A program made the position numbers and the translations under genes. From contig NZ_JAERRK010000004.1 in the NCBI RefSeq assembly GCF_016741775.1, positions 124,001 through 188,000 on the forward strand: DNA of 64,000 nucleotides, written 5' to 3'. Below, piece after piece: positions 25,948 to 35,205 of the stretch. Every line of letters starts with the position of its first letter. Position 1 is the stretch's first letter. Source of the DNA: Streptomyces actinomycinicus (lineage in GTDB: Bacteria > Actinomycetota > Actinomycetes > Streptomycetales > Streptomycetaceae). The notes under the pieces are model-generated. The model had not been told where the DNA came from. It worked only from the letters and a program-made list of their open reading frames with translations, and did no database searches.

Positions 25948-26823
25948 ATGACAACCAGTGCTCCGCGGCCCGAGGTGCTGCGATACACCGCCTTCTCCAC
26001 CGACCCCGCCGGCGGAAACCCCGCCGGCGTCGTCCTGGACGCCACCGCCCTCCGTGACAGCGACATGCTGGCCATCGCCGCCGACCTCGGGTACTCGGAG
26101 TCCGCGTTCCTGACCGGGCCCCCGGAGGACTCGGGCAGCCGGCCGGGCAGGGCGTACGGCATCCGCTACTTCAGCCCCAAGGCCGAGGTGCCCTTCTGCG
26201 GACACGCCACCGTCGCGACCGCCATCGCACTCGCCGAGCGGATCGGCCCCGGCGAGCTGGTCTTCGCGACGCGTGCCGGCACCGTGCCGGTGGAGGTGGT
26301 CGAGGAGGGCGGGACGTTCCGGGCCACGCTCACCAGCGTCGAGCCGCACATCGAGGAGGTCGCCGACGCCGATCTCGCGGAGGCGCTCGCCGCGCTCGAC
26401 TGGCCGGCCGCCGATCTCGACCCGGACTTCCCGCCCCGCGTCGCGTTCGCCGGTGCCCGGCATCTCGTACTCGCCGCGGCGACGCGTGAGCGCCTCGCGG
26501 ATCTCGCCTACGACTTCGCGCGGCTCGAAGCCCTGATGCACCGATTGGACCTGACCACGATCCAGTTGGTCTGGCGGGAGTCGGCCACCGTCTTCCACGT
26601 CCGTGACCCGTTCCCCGTCGGCGGCGTCGTCGAGGACCCGGCGACCGGAGCCGCGGCGGCCGCTTTCGGTGCGTACGCCCGTGAGCTGGGTCTTGTCCCC
26701 GAGGACACCGTCCTCACGCTGCACCAGGGCGCGGATCTGGGCCGCCCCGGAGAACTCACGGTGACGTTGCGCGCGGGCGACCGGCGCATCCGTGTCAGCG
26801 GCACGGGAGCCCGTATCGGCTGA
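25948..26823 (+). CDS. PhzF-family isomerase/epimerase
   Basis: 291 aa. All family landmarks are present: GGNPAGVVLDA, the catalytic Glu in GYSESAF (Glu51), RYFSPKAEVPFCGHATVA and EDPATGAAAAAFG. The family consists of two related diaminopimelate-epimerase-like halves. Substrates vary (PhzF itself isomerises a phenazine precursor); no phenazine genes are nearby, so none is inferred. ATG at 25948, preceded by only weak SD sequence. Confidence 0.9.
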   Translation: MTTSAPRPEVLRYTAFSTDPAGGNPAGVVLDATALRDSDMLAIAADLGYSESAFLTGPPEDSGSRPGRAYGIRYFSPKAEVPFCGHATVATAIALAERIGPGELVFATRAGTVPVEVVEEGGTFRATLTSVEPHIEEVADADLAEALAALDWPAADLDPDFPPRVAFAGARHLVLAAATRERLADLAYDFARLEALMHRLDLTTIQLVWRESATVFHVRDPFPVGGVVEDPATGAAAAAFGAYARELGLVPEDTVLTLHQGADLGRPGELTVTLRAGDRRIRVSGTGARIG

Positions 26824-26853
26824 GGCCATGGGGGTTCTTGCGGGCCAAGGGGC

Positions 26854-26955
26854 GCCAGGCGCAGCTCTGTGTCAGGCGCAGCTCTGCGCCAGGCGCGGCT
26901 CGGCGTCAGGCGCGGCTCGGCGTCAGGCGCGGCTCCGCGTCAGGTGCGGTGTGGT
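26854..26955. repeat. Six 17-bp tandem repeats spanning the ArsR-like stop codon
   Basis: Units of 17 bp (gtcaggcgcggctcggc and variants) start at 26854, 26871, 26888, 26905, 26922 and 26939. The last one carries the stop codon of the ArsR-like gene (TCA at 26940-26942). TCA recurs at the same place in units 2, 4 and 5. Confidence 0.93.
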
Positions 26956-27920
26956 GCGGCCAGCAGGGTCTCCGCGGCCTCGGTGCGGCCGTACAGCACG
27001 TAGCGGCCGGTGCGGTGGCCGACGACCAGACCCGCCGCGCGGAGCACGCTCAGGTGCTGGGAGACGCCGCCGGGTGTGAGGCCCGTACGACCGGCCAGTT
27101 CGGTCGTCGAGGCGGGGGTGTCCAGCTCGGCCAGCAACCGGGCTCTGGCGCGGCCGATGACGGACGCGAGCGGCTCGGCGACCTCGGTCCGCCGCTCCCA
27201 CAGCGTGGCCACACCGCGCGGCGGGTAGCGGAGGGTCGGCTGCCGGCCGGGCGCGGTGATCGAGAAGACCCGCGGCCAGGCGAACACGGAGGGTACGAGC
27301 AGCAGGCCGCGCCCTTCGAGCCGTCGGGTGCCTCGTGCGAACAGGTGCCGGACGCGGAGGGTTTCGGAGTCCCAGCCGACGGCGGGGTCCAGGTCGCCGA
27401 GGAGGCGGTCGGCACCGCCTTCGGCCAGCAGCCGCGCCCGGTGGAGCACGTCGCCTTCCAGCAGCGAGCGCATCCGTGGCCAGTACGGCGCAAGTGCCAG
27501 CTCCCAGTACGCCGCCACGAGGTCGGCAAGCTCCGCGAGGCCGCGTCGCGGATCCGCGAGCAGCGCGTCCACTCGCCCTGACCGCGGCGACAGCTTCCCA
27601 CCGAGTCCGGCGCGGACCTCCTCCACGGGGGTGGCCCGCAGCACGGCCAGTTCGATTCCGAGATCGGCAAGCGGAGTCGTGGGCGGTGGGGCGACGAAGA
27701 GGGGTATCGCCCGGGGCGGGGCGGGTACGAGATCGGCGAGCAGCCCCCAGTCCAGGCCGTCGGCCTCCAGCCGGTGCCCCGCCTGTTCGATCCAGGGCCG
27801 GAAGAGGCCGTACTCCCGTGGGTTCTTCAGGATGCGGACGCTGGCCACGGCCTCCCACAGGGGGGACAGGGCGAGCCTGGTCCGTGCCAGGTCTCGGGTC
27901 GTGAACTCCAGTTCCAGCAC
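26940..27920 (-). CDS. ArsR-family winged-helix regulator with long N-terminal domain
   Basis: 326 aa. Unusually, the winged helix is at the C-terminus (about 245-320: LLAELDTPASTTELAGRTGLTPGGVSQHLSVLRAAGLV), preceded by about 240 residues of a domain common in actinobacterial ArsR-like proteins (MLELEFTTRDLARTRLALSPLWEAVASV). Start GTG at 27920 has GGAGGA six nt upstream. The gene is divergent from an MFS transporter and an 18-bp dyad lies between them, so it is probably a repressor of the pump and itself. Confidence 0.88.
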   Translation of the reverse strand: MLELEFTTRDLARTRLALSPLWEAVASVRILKNPREYGLFRPWIEQAGHRLEADGLDWGLLADLVPAPPRAIPLFVAPPPTTPLADLGIELAVLRATPVEEVRAGLGGKLSPRSGRVDALLADPRRGLAELADLVAAYWELALAPYWPRMRSLLEGDVLHRARLLAEGGADRLLGDLDPAVGWDSETLRVRHLFARGTRRLEGRGLLLVPSVFAWPRVFSITAPGRQPTLRYPPRGVATLWERRTEVAEPLASVIGRARARLLAELDTPASTTELAGRTGLTPGGVSQHLSVLRAAGLVVGHRTGRYVLYGRTEAAETLLAAPHRT

Positions 27921-27959
27921 GGCTGTCCTCCGCTTGCCCCGTCCTCGGCCCTCCCGGGG

Positions 27960-27977
27960 ATTCAGTACAGACTAAAT
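27960..27977. promoter_or_regulatory. Operator-like dyad between the ArsR-like and MFS genes
   Basis: ATTCAGT-N4-ACTAAAT, six of seven positions matching as an inverted repeat, in the only AT-rich patch of the divergent intergenic region. The length and spacing suit an ArsR-type dimer. Confidence 0.6.
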
Positions 27978-28016
27978 TCATGGCCGCGGCTCCGGGGCGG
28001 CGGCCAGGCTCCCGGC

Positions 28017-29279
28017 ATGACCACGACCAACATCGGCGCACGCCCGGCCCCGACCGGCCCTCCACTGATCCGCGACCACGGCTACCGCCTGCTCATCACC
28101 GCGACGGCGGTGAGCAAATTCGGCAGTTCGGTCAGCTATCTGGCGCTTCCCCTGGTCGCCGTGGTGGCCCTGGACAGCTCCGCGGCCCAGGTGGGCCTGC
28201 TGACGACGCTGAGCACCCTGGCTTTCCTGGTGATCGGACTGCCGTCCGGGGCCTGGGTCGACCGGATGCGCCGGCGCCCCGTCATGATCACCGCCGACCT
28301 GATGCGGGCGGCTCTCCTGCTCTCCGTGCCGATCGCCTGGCCGCTGGGCATTCTGACGATCGGTCAACTGTACGTCGTCGTACTGCTGTCGGGAGCGGCG
28401 ACGGTCTTCTACGACGTCGCCGCGCAGAGTCACCTGCCCCAGCTGGTCGGCCGGGAGCACCTCGCCCGGGCCAACTCCCTGCTGGTCACCGTCGATGCCG
28501 CCGCCCAGATCGGCGGCCGTAGCGCCGGCGGAATCCTCGTCACGGTGTTGTCCGCTCCCGTGGCCGTCGTCATCGACGCCACCAGCTACGTCTGGTCCGC
28601 GCTGTGCCTGCTGCGGATCCGCCGCCCGGAGCCGATGCCCCGGACCACCGAACGCGGCAAACTGCTCGATGAGATCCGCGAGGGCGTGCGCTTCGTCTCG
28701 GGTCACCCGGGGCTGCGGGCCGTGGCGGTCGCGGGCGCCTGCACCAACCTGTCGATCCAGCTCTGCCAGACGATGCTGCCTCTGCTGCTCGCCCGCGATC
28801 TCGCCCTTCCCGGCTTCGCCATCGGTCTGTTCTTCGCGACCGGCGGCGTCGGTGTCCTGCTCGGCTCGCTCTCGGCCCGTCGGCTGGCCCGTCTCCTCGG
28901 TGCCGGACGGACCCTGGTGCTGCTGGGCGTGGCGATCGCGCCCTTCGGCATCACCGTGGCCCTGGTCGACCGTGGCCCTGCCCTCTGGGTGGCTTGCGCG
29001 GGGTGGCTGGTCACCACGTTCAAGGTGGGCGTGGACAACGTCCTGAAGGTCAGTTTCCGGCAGAGCGTCACCCCCGACCGGCTGCTCGGCCGCATGAACG
29101 CCACCATGCGCCTGGTCCTGACCGGCTCGCTCGCCGCCGGTGCCGCGCTGGCCGGTTTCCTGGGTGAGGTCTTCTCGGTGCGGGCCGCGCTCTGGACGGG
29201 CGCCCTCGGCCTGGCCCTCACCTGGCTGCCGATCGCCTGCTCCCCGCTGCGCCGGCTGCGCGACATCCCCGGCCTGTGA
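28017..29279 (+). CDS. MFS transporter (drug-efflux type)
   Basis: 420 aa with 12 predicted helices. Motif-A-like GAWVDRMRRRP follows helix 2, and SFRQSVTPDRLLGRMNATMR in the second half is typical of MFS_3/enterobactin-exporter-like and macrolide-efflux-like proteins. ATG at 28017. Divergent from the ArsR-like gene and likely under its control. Substrate unknown. Confidence 0.9.
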   Translation: MTTTNIGARPAPTGPPLIRDHGYRLLITATAVSKFGSSVSYLALPLVAVVALDSSAAQVGLLTTLSTLAFLVIGLPSGAWVDRMRRRPVMITADLMRAALLLSVPIAWPLGILTIGQLYVVVLLSGAATVFYDVAAQSHLPQLVGREHLARANSLLVTVDAAAQIGGRSAGGILVTVLSAPVAVVIDATSYVWSALCLLRIRRPEPMPRTTERGKLLDEIREGVRFVSGHPGLRAVAVAGACTNLSIQLCQTMLPLLLARDLALPGFAIGLFFATGGVGVLLGSLSARRLARLLGAGRTLVLLGVAIAPFGITVALVDRGPALWVACAGWLVTTFKVGVDNVLKVSFRQSVTPDRLLGRMNATMRLVLTGSLAAGAALAGFLGEVFSVRAALWTGALGLALTWLPIACSPLRRLRDIPGL

Positions 29280-29420
29280 CCCGAGGCCGCCCAGGACCGG
29301 AGCGGGTGCGCCGTGGCCGCCCCTGGGTCCGGCCGTAATTCGCTTGACCCGGCCGTGGGTCGACGCCGCATGGTGGCGTGGCATCACGAGCCGTGGTGCC
29401 GGTATCCCGGGGAGGCAGCA

Positions 29421-30659
29421 GTGGCATGGGAGATTCGTTCCACGACGGACGAGGAACTCGACGTCTTCGTCGGCACACTCCATGCCGCGTTCGGACGCTT
29501 CCCGGAAACTCCGGAGGAAGGCGGCGGCGGAGTCTGGTGGTCGGCGCTCGAGACGGACCGCAACGTGTTCGCCGTGGCGGCGGACGGGCGGCCCGTCGGT
29601 ACCGCCGGTGCGTACAGCTTCGAGCTGACCCTGCCCGGCGAGGTACTCGCCCCGGCCGCCGGGGTGACCGCCGTCGGCGTCGTGCCCTCGCACCGGCGCC
29701 GGGGCGTGCTCAGTGCGATGATGCGCCATCAGCTCGGCGAGCTGCGCAGGCGCGGGGAGTTCCTCTCCGTCCTGCTGGCCTCGGAGGCCCTGATCTACCG
29801 CAGGTTCGGCTACGGGCCGGCGACCTACACGCAACGGCTGACCGTGCCACGGCACCGGGCCGCCCTCGGCCTCCCCCGGGCCCGGGGAACGGCCGACGCC
29901 CCGTCGGCCGGCCCGGACACCGGCACGGTCGAGGTGCTGCGCCGTGCCGAGTGCGGCGAGATCCTGGAGGAGGTCTACGACCGGTACCGCCGCGCACAGC
30001 CCGGCGCGCTGTCCCGGCCCCACCGCTGGTGGGCCCTGGGCGCGGGGCAGCCCCCGGTGTCTCCCAAGCCGCGGTACGTCGCCGTCCACCGGGACGCCGA
30101 CGGCGTCCCGGACGGATACGCCAGCTATGCGGTCGGCGACGACACCCTGACGGTGGACGAGACCATCGCCACCGACGACGCGGTCTTCACCGCCCTGGCC
30201 CGGTTCGTGCTCGGCCACGACCTGGTCAAGCAGGTCGAGTTCCGGCACTTCCCGCCTGAGCACCCGCTGCGCTGGCAGCTCGCGGACTTCCGCGCCGGGC
30301 AGGTGAGCGGCGACACCGACTGGCTCTGGGTACGGCTGCTGGACGTGCCGCGTGCGCTGACCGCACGCGGCTGGTTCACGGACGGTGAGCTGGTCCTCGA
30401 CGTCGACGACCCGTTCCTCGGCGAACACGGCCGCTATCTGCTGACCGTCCGGGACGGCAAGGCCACGTGCGCCCCGACGGACCGGGATCCTGGCCTGTCC
30501 CTGGACGTGAGCGACCTGGGCTCGGTCTACCTGGGCGGCACCGCCCCGAGCACTCTCGTGCGTGCCGGACACATCCGGGCCCACCGCCCGGGCGCCGCCG
30601 CCCTCGCCGACGCCCTCTTCCGCGCCGAGCGTCCCCCGCACTGCCTGCACTGGTTCTGA
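29421..30659 (+). CDS. Eis-like GNAT N-acetyltransferase
   Basis: 412 aa, the size of the Eis family (two GNAT lobes plus a sterol-carrier-like C-terminal domain). Acetyl-CoA site: VGVVPSHRRRGVLSAMM. The protein ends in Phe (HCLHWF), matching the catalytic C-terminal carboxylate of Eis. RRFGYGPATYTQRL is a family signature. Start GTG at 29421 with GGGGAGG eight nt before it. Eis enzymes acetylate amines at several positions, including aminoglycosides. Its stop is only seven bp from the stop of the convergent PHP-hydrolase gene. Confidence 0.9.
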   Translation: MAWEIRSTTDEELDVFVGTLHAAFGRFPETPEEGGGGVWWSALETDRNVFAVAADGRPVGTAGAYSFELTLPGEVLAPAAGVTAVGVVPSHRRRGVLSAMMRHQLGELRRRGEFLSVLLASEALIYRRFGYGPATYTQRLTVPRHRAALGLPRARGTADAPSAGPDTGTVEVLRRAECGEILEEVYDRYRRAQPGALSRPHRWWALGAGQPPVSPKPRYVAVHRDADGVPDGYASYAVGDDTLTVDETIATDDAVFTALARFVLGHDLVKQVEFRHFPPEHPLRWQLADFRAGQVSGDTDWLWVRLLDVPRALTARGWFTDGELVLDVDDPFLGEHGRYLLTVRDGKATCAPTDRDPGLSLDVSDLGSVYLGGTAPSTLVRAGHIRAHRPGAAALADALFRAERPPHCLHWF

Positions 30660-30666
30660 CCGGCAC

Positions 30667-33147
30667 CTACGCGGCGCTGATGCCCAGGACTCGTGCGGTG
30701 CCGTCGGCCAGGGCCGTGATGCGGACCTGGCCGGCGGGGAACGGGTCGATTCCGCTCGGGCCGGCGATCCGGGCGAAGCCCGTCCAGGAGAAGTCGTCCT
30801 TCCTGATGTTGTGCCAGACGTTGCCGTCGCGGCCGACGACGACCACCTGCGCCGACCCGTCGGGCATGCCCGCGATGTCGGTGCTGCTGGCGCCCATCCT
30901 GCTCGAGTCGACTCCCGCGAGCGGTGCGAAGCCGTCCCACCGTCCGTCGGGGCGGCGCACCTGGTGGTAGACGCATCCGTCGAGGCCGACGGCGACGACT
31001 TGCGAGGAACCGTCGGGCAGACCCGCGACGGCGAGCGCCGGACCGGCGAAGGTGGGAGCGCCGCCGAAGCCGGCCGGCCTCGTCCAGGCGGTCCAGGATC
31101 CGTCCTTGCGGCGCATGCACGCGTACATGGCACCGTCGGTGTGGTAGGCGAGGACGTGGGCCGAGCCGTCGGGCATACCCGCGAGGGAGATCTTCGTGGC
31201 ACCCCAGGTGCTGTTCGGCGTGAAGCCGGGCACCGAGCGGAAGCCGGTCAGTGTGCCGTCGGTGCGACGCTGCTGGTGGTACAGCGTGCCGTCCATGCCC
31301 GTGGCCAGGAGCTGGCTGGTTCCGTCGGGCAGAGCCGTGACGGCCGCCTCGCGCGCGGTGAAGTCCTGCTGCCGGCCGGGGCCGTCCAGACGCTGCCACG
31401 GCCGGGAGAGGGCGGAACCGTTCAGAGTCGCGGTCCAGAGGCTGTTGTCGGGTTTCAGGCCCAGGATCTGCACGGTCCCGTCGGGCATGCCGGCGGCGGA
31501 GACCTGTACGCCGGCGAACGTGGGGTCGACGTCCGTGCCGGGCAGCGGCCTCATGCTGGTCCAGGTGCCGTCCGCCCTGCGGGTGCTCTGGAAGAGGACG
31601 CGTCTTTCGACGGCGTACGGCGGGCGGTCGGCGCCGTAGAACCAGACGGGGTTGGTGAGGGCCACCATCTGGTCGAGCGTGCTGGAGCCGGGCCGCAGGC
31701 GTCGTACTTCGGCTCGTGCGAACAGGGAGGCCTTGCCCCAGCCGCGCCAGTGCAGTCGGCCGGATCCGCCGGCGCCGACGGCCGTCGACGCCATGGTTCC
31801 CCACTCCGTGTACAGGGTGACGACGGTGTCGGGGGCGCCGGACACGGAGGCTGTGACGTCGACCGGATCGAAGAGGCCCAGCGGGAGTTCCTCACCCGGT
31901 CCGGCGGTGCGGCCGGCGCCACTGGCGGTGAGGTCCACGGTGACGGCGGCGGATTCCGCGGCGTAGGACCTGCCCTGCCGCAGGGCGGCCAGAATCGCTG
32001 TGGCGGACAGTGCGGAGGCGTGGACGACGTTGTGCGGCAGGCCGATGGTGTCCGTCGTCGCGTGCGCGTCGCTGTTGCCCAGGCCCGGGATGCGTTTTCC
32101 CAGGCTCAGCGCGGCGTGCCAGACGGCGACGTTGGCCGCGTCGTCGAGCGTCCAGGGGCCGTTCCAGACCTCCATGGCGTCGACGTGGTCGAGGCCGAAT
32201 TCCCAGAAGGACCCGGGACCCGGGGTCATGGGGTGTGCGGCGACCACGAGTCCGCCCAGGCTGTGGACCCGCTGGACGTGCCCGTCCAGTGCGCCCGGGT
32301 CGCCGGGGGCGTAGCGCCAGTCCACCCACTCCCCCTGGGGTAATCCGACGGCCAGCCAGTGGCCGTGGCGGGTGGTGACCTCTTCCGCGTTGATCACGAG
32401 GAGGTCCGTGGGGACGTTGCCGTGCCAGGAGACGCCGGTGGAACTGGTGTTGTGGTCCGAGGTGGCGATGAAGTCCAGCTGACTCTCGCGGGCGTCGGCG
32501 ACCATCCGGTCCACGGTCCGCGCGCCGTCGGAGTGGACGCTGTGCAGGTGCAGGTCACCGCGGTACCAGTCGTCGGCCCGGCCGCGGATCGAGTCGGGCA
32601 GGGTGTCGTACGGGACCGGCTGGAGCGGGGGTCCGTAGTCCAGGGTGACGCCGACCTGCCAGTCCATCCCGGACGCCTTGTAGACGATGGGGCCGAGGGC
32701 GACGGACCACTTGCCCGCCCCGATCGGTCCGGGGACGTAGCCGGGAGTCGCGTCCGCCGCGGAGAGCGTGAAGTCGCGCCGGGCCCCGCCCGACCACCCG
32801 CGGAAACCGGACGGGCCGAAGATTCCTATGTCGAGCACGTTGGACATGACGCCCGGGACGAGCACGAAGGGCTCGAAGCTCGAGGTGACGGAGATCCGGT
32901 TCACGCCGGGAGGGACGTCGAAGTCGATGTAGGCCCACTGGTCGAAGCCGGGGGACGAATGCCCCCGGTACGTCTTGGTCACCTGGTTGCCGTCGCTGCG
33001 CGTGGCCGCCCCGGCGATGCCGGCGGGCACCATGGCCGCGAGACCGCCCGTCGCGAGCAGTGTGCCCAGTCGGAGCACGTCACGGCGGTGCACCGGGGTG
33101 GCCGCGTGCTGTTCTCCGTGTCTGTCGGATCCGAGTTCACTCGGCAC
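30667..33147 (-). CDS. Tat-exported CehA/McbA-type PHP metallohydrolase with C-terminal beta-propeller
   Basis: 826 aa from GTG 33147, which has GGAGG six nt upstream; the longer reading to 33171 would bury this RBS. Tat signal: HRRDVLRLG at 20-28 then a hydrophobic stretch. After a beta-rich domain comes the PHP active site GDLHLHSVHSD, TSDHN, AAHP and GNSDAH. From about residue 540 there are five to six repeats of about 48 residues of the form G-M-P-D-G-S-x-V-x-x-G-x-D-G-x-x-Y-H, a lectin-like beta-propeller. Inference: a secreted phosphoesterase or esterase tethered to glycans. Confidence 0.85.
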   Translation of the reverse strand: MPSELGSDRHGEQHAATPVHRRDVLRLGTLLATGGLAAMVPAGIAGAATRSDGNQVTKTYRGHSSPGFDQWAYIDFDVPPGVNRISVTSSFEPFVLVPGVMSNVLDIGIFGPSGFRGWSGGARRDFTLSAADATPGYVPGPIGAGKWSVALGPIVYKASGMDWQVGVTLDYGPPLQPVPYDTLPDSIRGRADDWYRGDLHLHSVHSDGARTVDRMVADARESQLDFIATSDHNTSSTGVSWHGNVPTDLLVINAEEVTTRHGHWLAVGLPQGEWVDWRYAPGDPGALDGHVQRVHSLGGLVVAAHPMTPGPGSFWEFGLDHVDAMEVWNGPWTLDDAANVAVWHAALSLGKRIPGLGNSDAHATTDTIGLPHNVVHASALSATAILAALRQGRSYAAESAAVTVDLTASGAGRTAGPGEELPLGLFDPVDVTASVSGAPDTVVTLYTEWGTMASTAVGAGGSGRLHWRGWGKASLFARAEVRRLRPGSSTLDQMVALTNPVWFYGADRPPYAVERRVLFQSTRRADGTWTSMRPLPGTDVDPTFAGVQVSAAGMPDGTVQILGLKPDNSLWTATLNGSALSRPWQRLDGPGRQQDFTAREAAVTALPDGTSQLLATGMDGTLYHQQRRTDGTLTGFRSVPGFTPNSTWGATKISLAGMPDGSAHVLAYHTDGAMYACMRRKDGSWTAWTRPAGFGGAPTFAGPALAVAGLPDGSSQVVAVGLDGCVYHQVRRPDGRWDGFAPLAGVDSSRMGASSTDIAGMPDGSAQVVVVGRDGNVWHNIRKDDFSWTGFARIAGPSGIDPFPAGQVRITALADGTARVLGISAA

Positions 33148-33240
33148 AGCAAACCTCCGAAAGTCATGCACCTGTCAGTCTGGACACCGGCCGGCTGCGG
33201 TATCCGCTCGCCGGCGATCAGGAACACGGAAGCGCCTCGT

Positions 33241-33252
33241 TCGTTCGAACGA
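33241..33252. promoter_or_regulatory. 12-bp palindrome upstream of the PHP-hydrolase gene
   Basis: TCGTTCGAACGA is a perfect palindrome in the 322-bp region between the PHP-hydrolase start and the membrane-protein gene at 33470. The rest of that region shows no gene. Confidence 0.35.
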
Positions 33253-33469
33253 CCAGCAGGGTACCGGCACTCGGCCGAACAAGCGCCCCTGGGGGACGGC
33301 TGCGCAGCTACGGGCCGGCACACCGACGCCAGGAGTTCACACCACTGCCGTCGCCTTCAGCCGGAACCTCAACTTCCGTCCGAGGACGGCGCTTTGGGTG
33401 GCTTGCCGGGCATGCACAGGGGTACGCGCACAGCCCAGGCACCGCACGGACGCCAGAAGGAGGAGGCTG

Positions 33470-34039
33470 ATGATGCTGCGGATCCGCGTCTTTCTCGCCC
33501 GGCATGTGGGGGTGCAGCTGGTCCTCTCGATCCTGGCTGCCAGCGCTCTGATCATGCTGCTGTTTCCCGGGCGTTCGGTCCTGTCGGTTCTGGTGCGCAC
33601 CACCATCACGTCCGTAGGAGCGGTCGCCGTGGTACTCGCTCAGCGGCGCAGGGAGAGGCGTGCCGCCGGCGGCTCGGTGGACGACGTCGTGGCACTAGGC
33701 CTCAAACTGCGCCGAGGAGAGGTCCCTTCCGCTCCGGACGAGCGCAGGGCCATGCGGGCCCTCGTGGCACAACGTCTGCACCGCATGCGCCACCGCGTTC
33801 CGGCTCTCGTCCTGCTGGCGTTCCTCTTCACCGCCGGCACGCTGCTGACGGTGCTCACCGGCAGCCCGCTGCAGGCCGTCGCCTTCGGGGTGTTCGCCGT
33901 GCTCTGCGTCGGGTGGAGCATCCATAACAGCAACGTGCAGCACCGGCGGCTGCGTTCCATGGAGGCCGCGTTGAACAGGGAGACGCCGCCCGTTCCCGCG
34001 GAGGGCAATCGAACTGCCGCGGCCGGGGATGCCGCATAG
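33470..34039 (+). CDS. Four-helix integral membrane protein of unknown function
   Basis: 189 aa with two pairs of hydrophobic helices (about 15-33, 38-58, 108-124, 128-146) separated by a basic loop (QRRRERRAAGG). AAGGAGG lies six nt before the ATG at 33470. The overall pattern resembles short two-domain actinobacterial membrane proteins of unknown function. Confidence 0.75.
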   Translation: MMLRIRVFLARHVGVQLVLSILAASALIMLLFPGRSVLSVLVRTTITSVGAVAVVLAQRRRERRAAGGSVDDVVALGLKLRRGEVPSAPDERRAMRALVAQRLHRMRHRVPALVLLAFLFTAGTLLTVLTGSPLQAVAFGVFAVLCVGWSIHNSNVQHRRLRSMEAALNRETPPVPAEGNRTAAAGDAA

Positions 34040-34048
34040 CGTGGACGC

Positions 34049-34290
34049 TGTGGACTTCTTCATCGGGGAGGTCACGCGTGACCATGTGGACATCGACTGG
34101 TTCGTCTGGGCGGAGGACGCCTCCGCTCTGACCGACGGCCTGTTGCGTTCCGGCCATGAACCACGCGGGGCCGGCCGTGCCGGTCACACGGCGCAGGGCA
34201 GCATGTTCCGCCGCTACGTCATCTGGCGGAACAAGCACGCCGCTGACGGACGGCTGGGCGGAGTGGTCAACAGGGCGAACGTTTCCGCCG
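34049..34290 (+). pseudogene. Remnant of an aminoglycoside-nucleotidyltransferase-like gene
   Basis: VDFFIGEVTRDHVDIDWFVW followed by ALTDGLLRSGHEP matches the nucleotidyltransferase core 'D-x-x-x-G-x-x-T-R-x-H-x-D-I-D' of ANT-like proteins. There is no proper start or N-terminus, and similarity is lost after about residue 45, so only a fragment remains. Confidence 0.6.
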
Positions 34291-34479
34291 GACCGGAGGA
34301 GTGCGCGCGTCGGCCGTCGGGCGGGACGGGGATCACGGTGACTGGGCCTGTGCTGCGTGAGGCTCCTGGGTTCTCCGTTTCGCCTGCCGGTGGTTGCCCG
34401 GTGCCGCGAGCCTTGCCGCCCTGGGCGCTGGACTGCGTGGTCGCCCTTCCGGACGCCGTGCCCTTCGCCGCGGATCGCA

Positions 34480-34745
34480 CGCTGATCACACTGGCGGCGA
34501 TCAGATGAACGGCTCCGGCGTGGAAGGGGGCACGAAGCCCGAAGGAGTCGGCGGTGAAGCCCGCCGTGGCGGCGCCGAGCGTCGTGCCACCACCGATGAC
34601 CATCTGGTAGGCCATGCCGACACGCCCCAGCAGTTCGGCCGGCACGAGGGCCTGGCGCAGGCACACCGCTGTGACGTTCCATGCCAGGTTCCCCGCTCCG
34701 TTTCCGCTCCACCAGGCCGGCGGCAGCTGCGCATCGCGGGCAGGG
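34480..34745 (-). pseudogene. C-terminal fragment of an MFS transporter
   Basis: The minus strand reads GNLAWNVTAVCLRQALVPAE, then LLGRVGMAYQMVIGGGTTLG and AGFTADSFGLRAPFHAGA, the last quarter of a drug-efflux MFS protein. No N-terminal three quarters precede it; upstream is the end of an unrelated zinc-ribbon gene. It is therefore a truncated remnant. Confidence 0.7.
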
Positions 34746-34803
34746 GCCGTTCGCGGGGGTGATCCTCGTCAGCAGATGCCGCCTGACACGCTGAGGCGTG
34801 CGG

Positions 34804-35163
34804 TCAGTCGGCCGGTGGGGTCGGCGCGTCCGGGCGGGACAACACCTCGGACAGCGGCGTCCCGTCCCGCGCGGCAACGATCCGACGCACCCTCAGTTCC
34901 GCACGTGTCCGCGGGCGGTACTTGGGCTCCTTGCCGCATCCGCAGGCCGATCGCCCTTCGTAGCGCAGCCCCTCGCCCAGCACCACGGCCACCACGGACC
35001 ATCCGCGGACGTCCCGTCTGGGGGGCGGGGCGAAGTCGTGGCCGGCGCACCTGAGGGGACGCGCGCAGTTCGGGCACAGGTGCCGACGCTGCGGACCAGC
35101 AGGGTGCCGCTTGAAGCTGACACGGCACGAGACGCACGCGTAGTGGAGCTTGTAGTGGGTCAT
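34804..35163 (-). CDS. Small zinc-ribbon protein
   Basis: 119 aa. YACVSCRVSFKRH and HLCPNCARPLRCAG form a four-Cys zinc ribbon, followed by FAPPPRRDVRGW, a motif of a Streptomyces family of small zinc-ribbon proteins sometimes mislabelled as deoxyxylulose-phosphate synthase. A second CGCG pair follows. ATG at 35163 was used because the sequence upstream becomes repetitive. No clear SD. Function unknown, possibly nucleic-acid binding. Confidence 0.75.
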   Translation of the reverse strand: MTHYKLHYACVSCRVSFKRHPAGPQRRHLCPNCARPLRCAGHDFAPPPRRDVRGWSVVAVVLGEGLRYEGRSACGCGKEPKYRPRTRAELRVRRIVAARDGTPLSEVLSRPDAPTPPAD

Positions 35164-35205
35164 GGCGTAGTAGCACACCGGGTGACCGTACCGAGCAGTC
35201 CTCCA

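Noticed and set aside
27978-31202. A 1074-aa minus-strand reading frame
   Set aside because: It is the shadow of the MFS and Eis-like genes on the plus strand and has no recognisable domain.
34029-34508. Intact plus-strand gene for a nucleotidyltransferase
   Set aside because: Only about 45 residues fit the family; the rest has no similarity and overlaps the MFS remnant.
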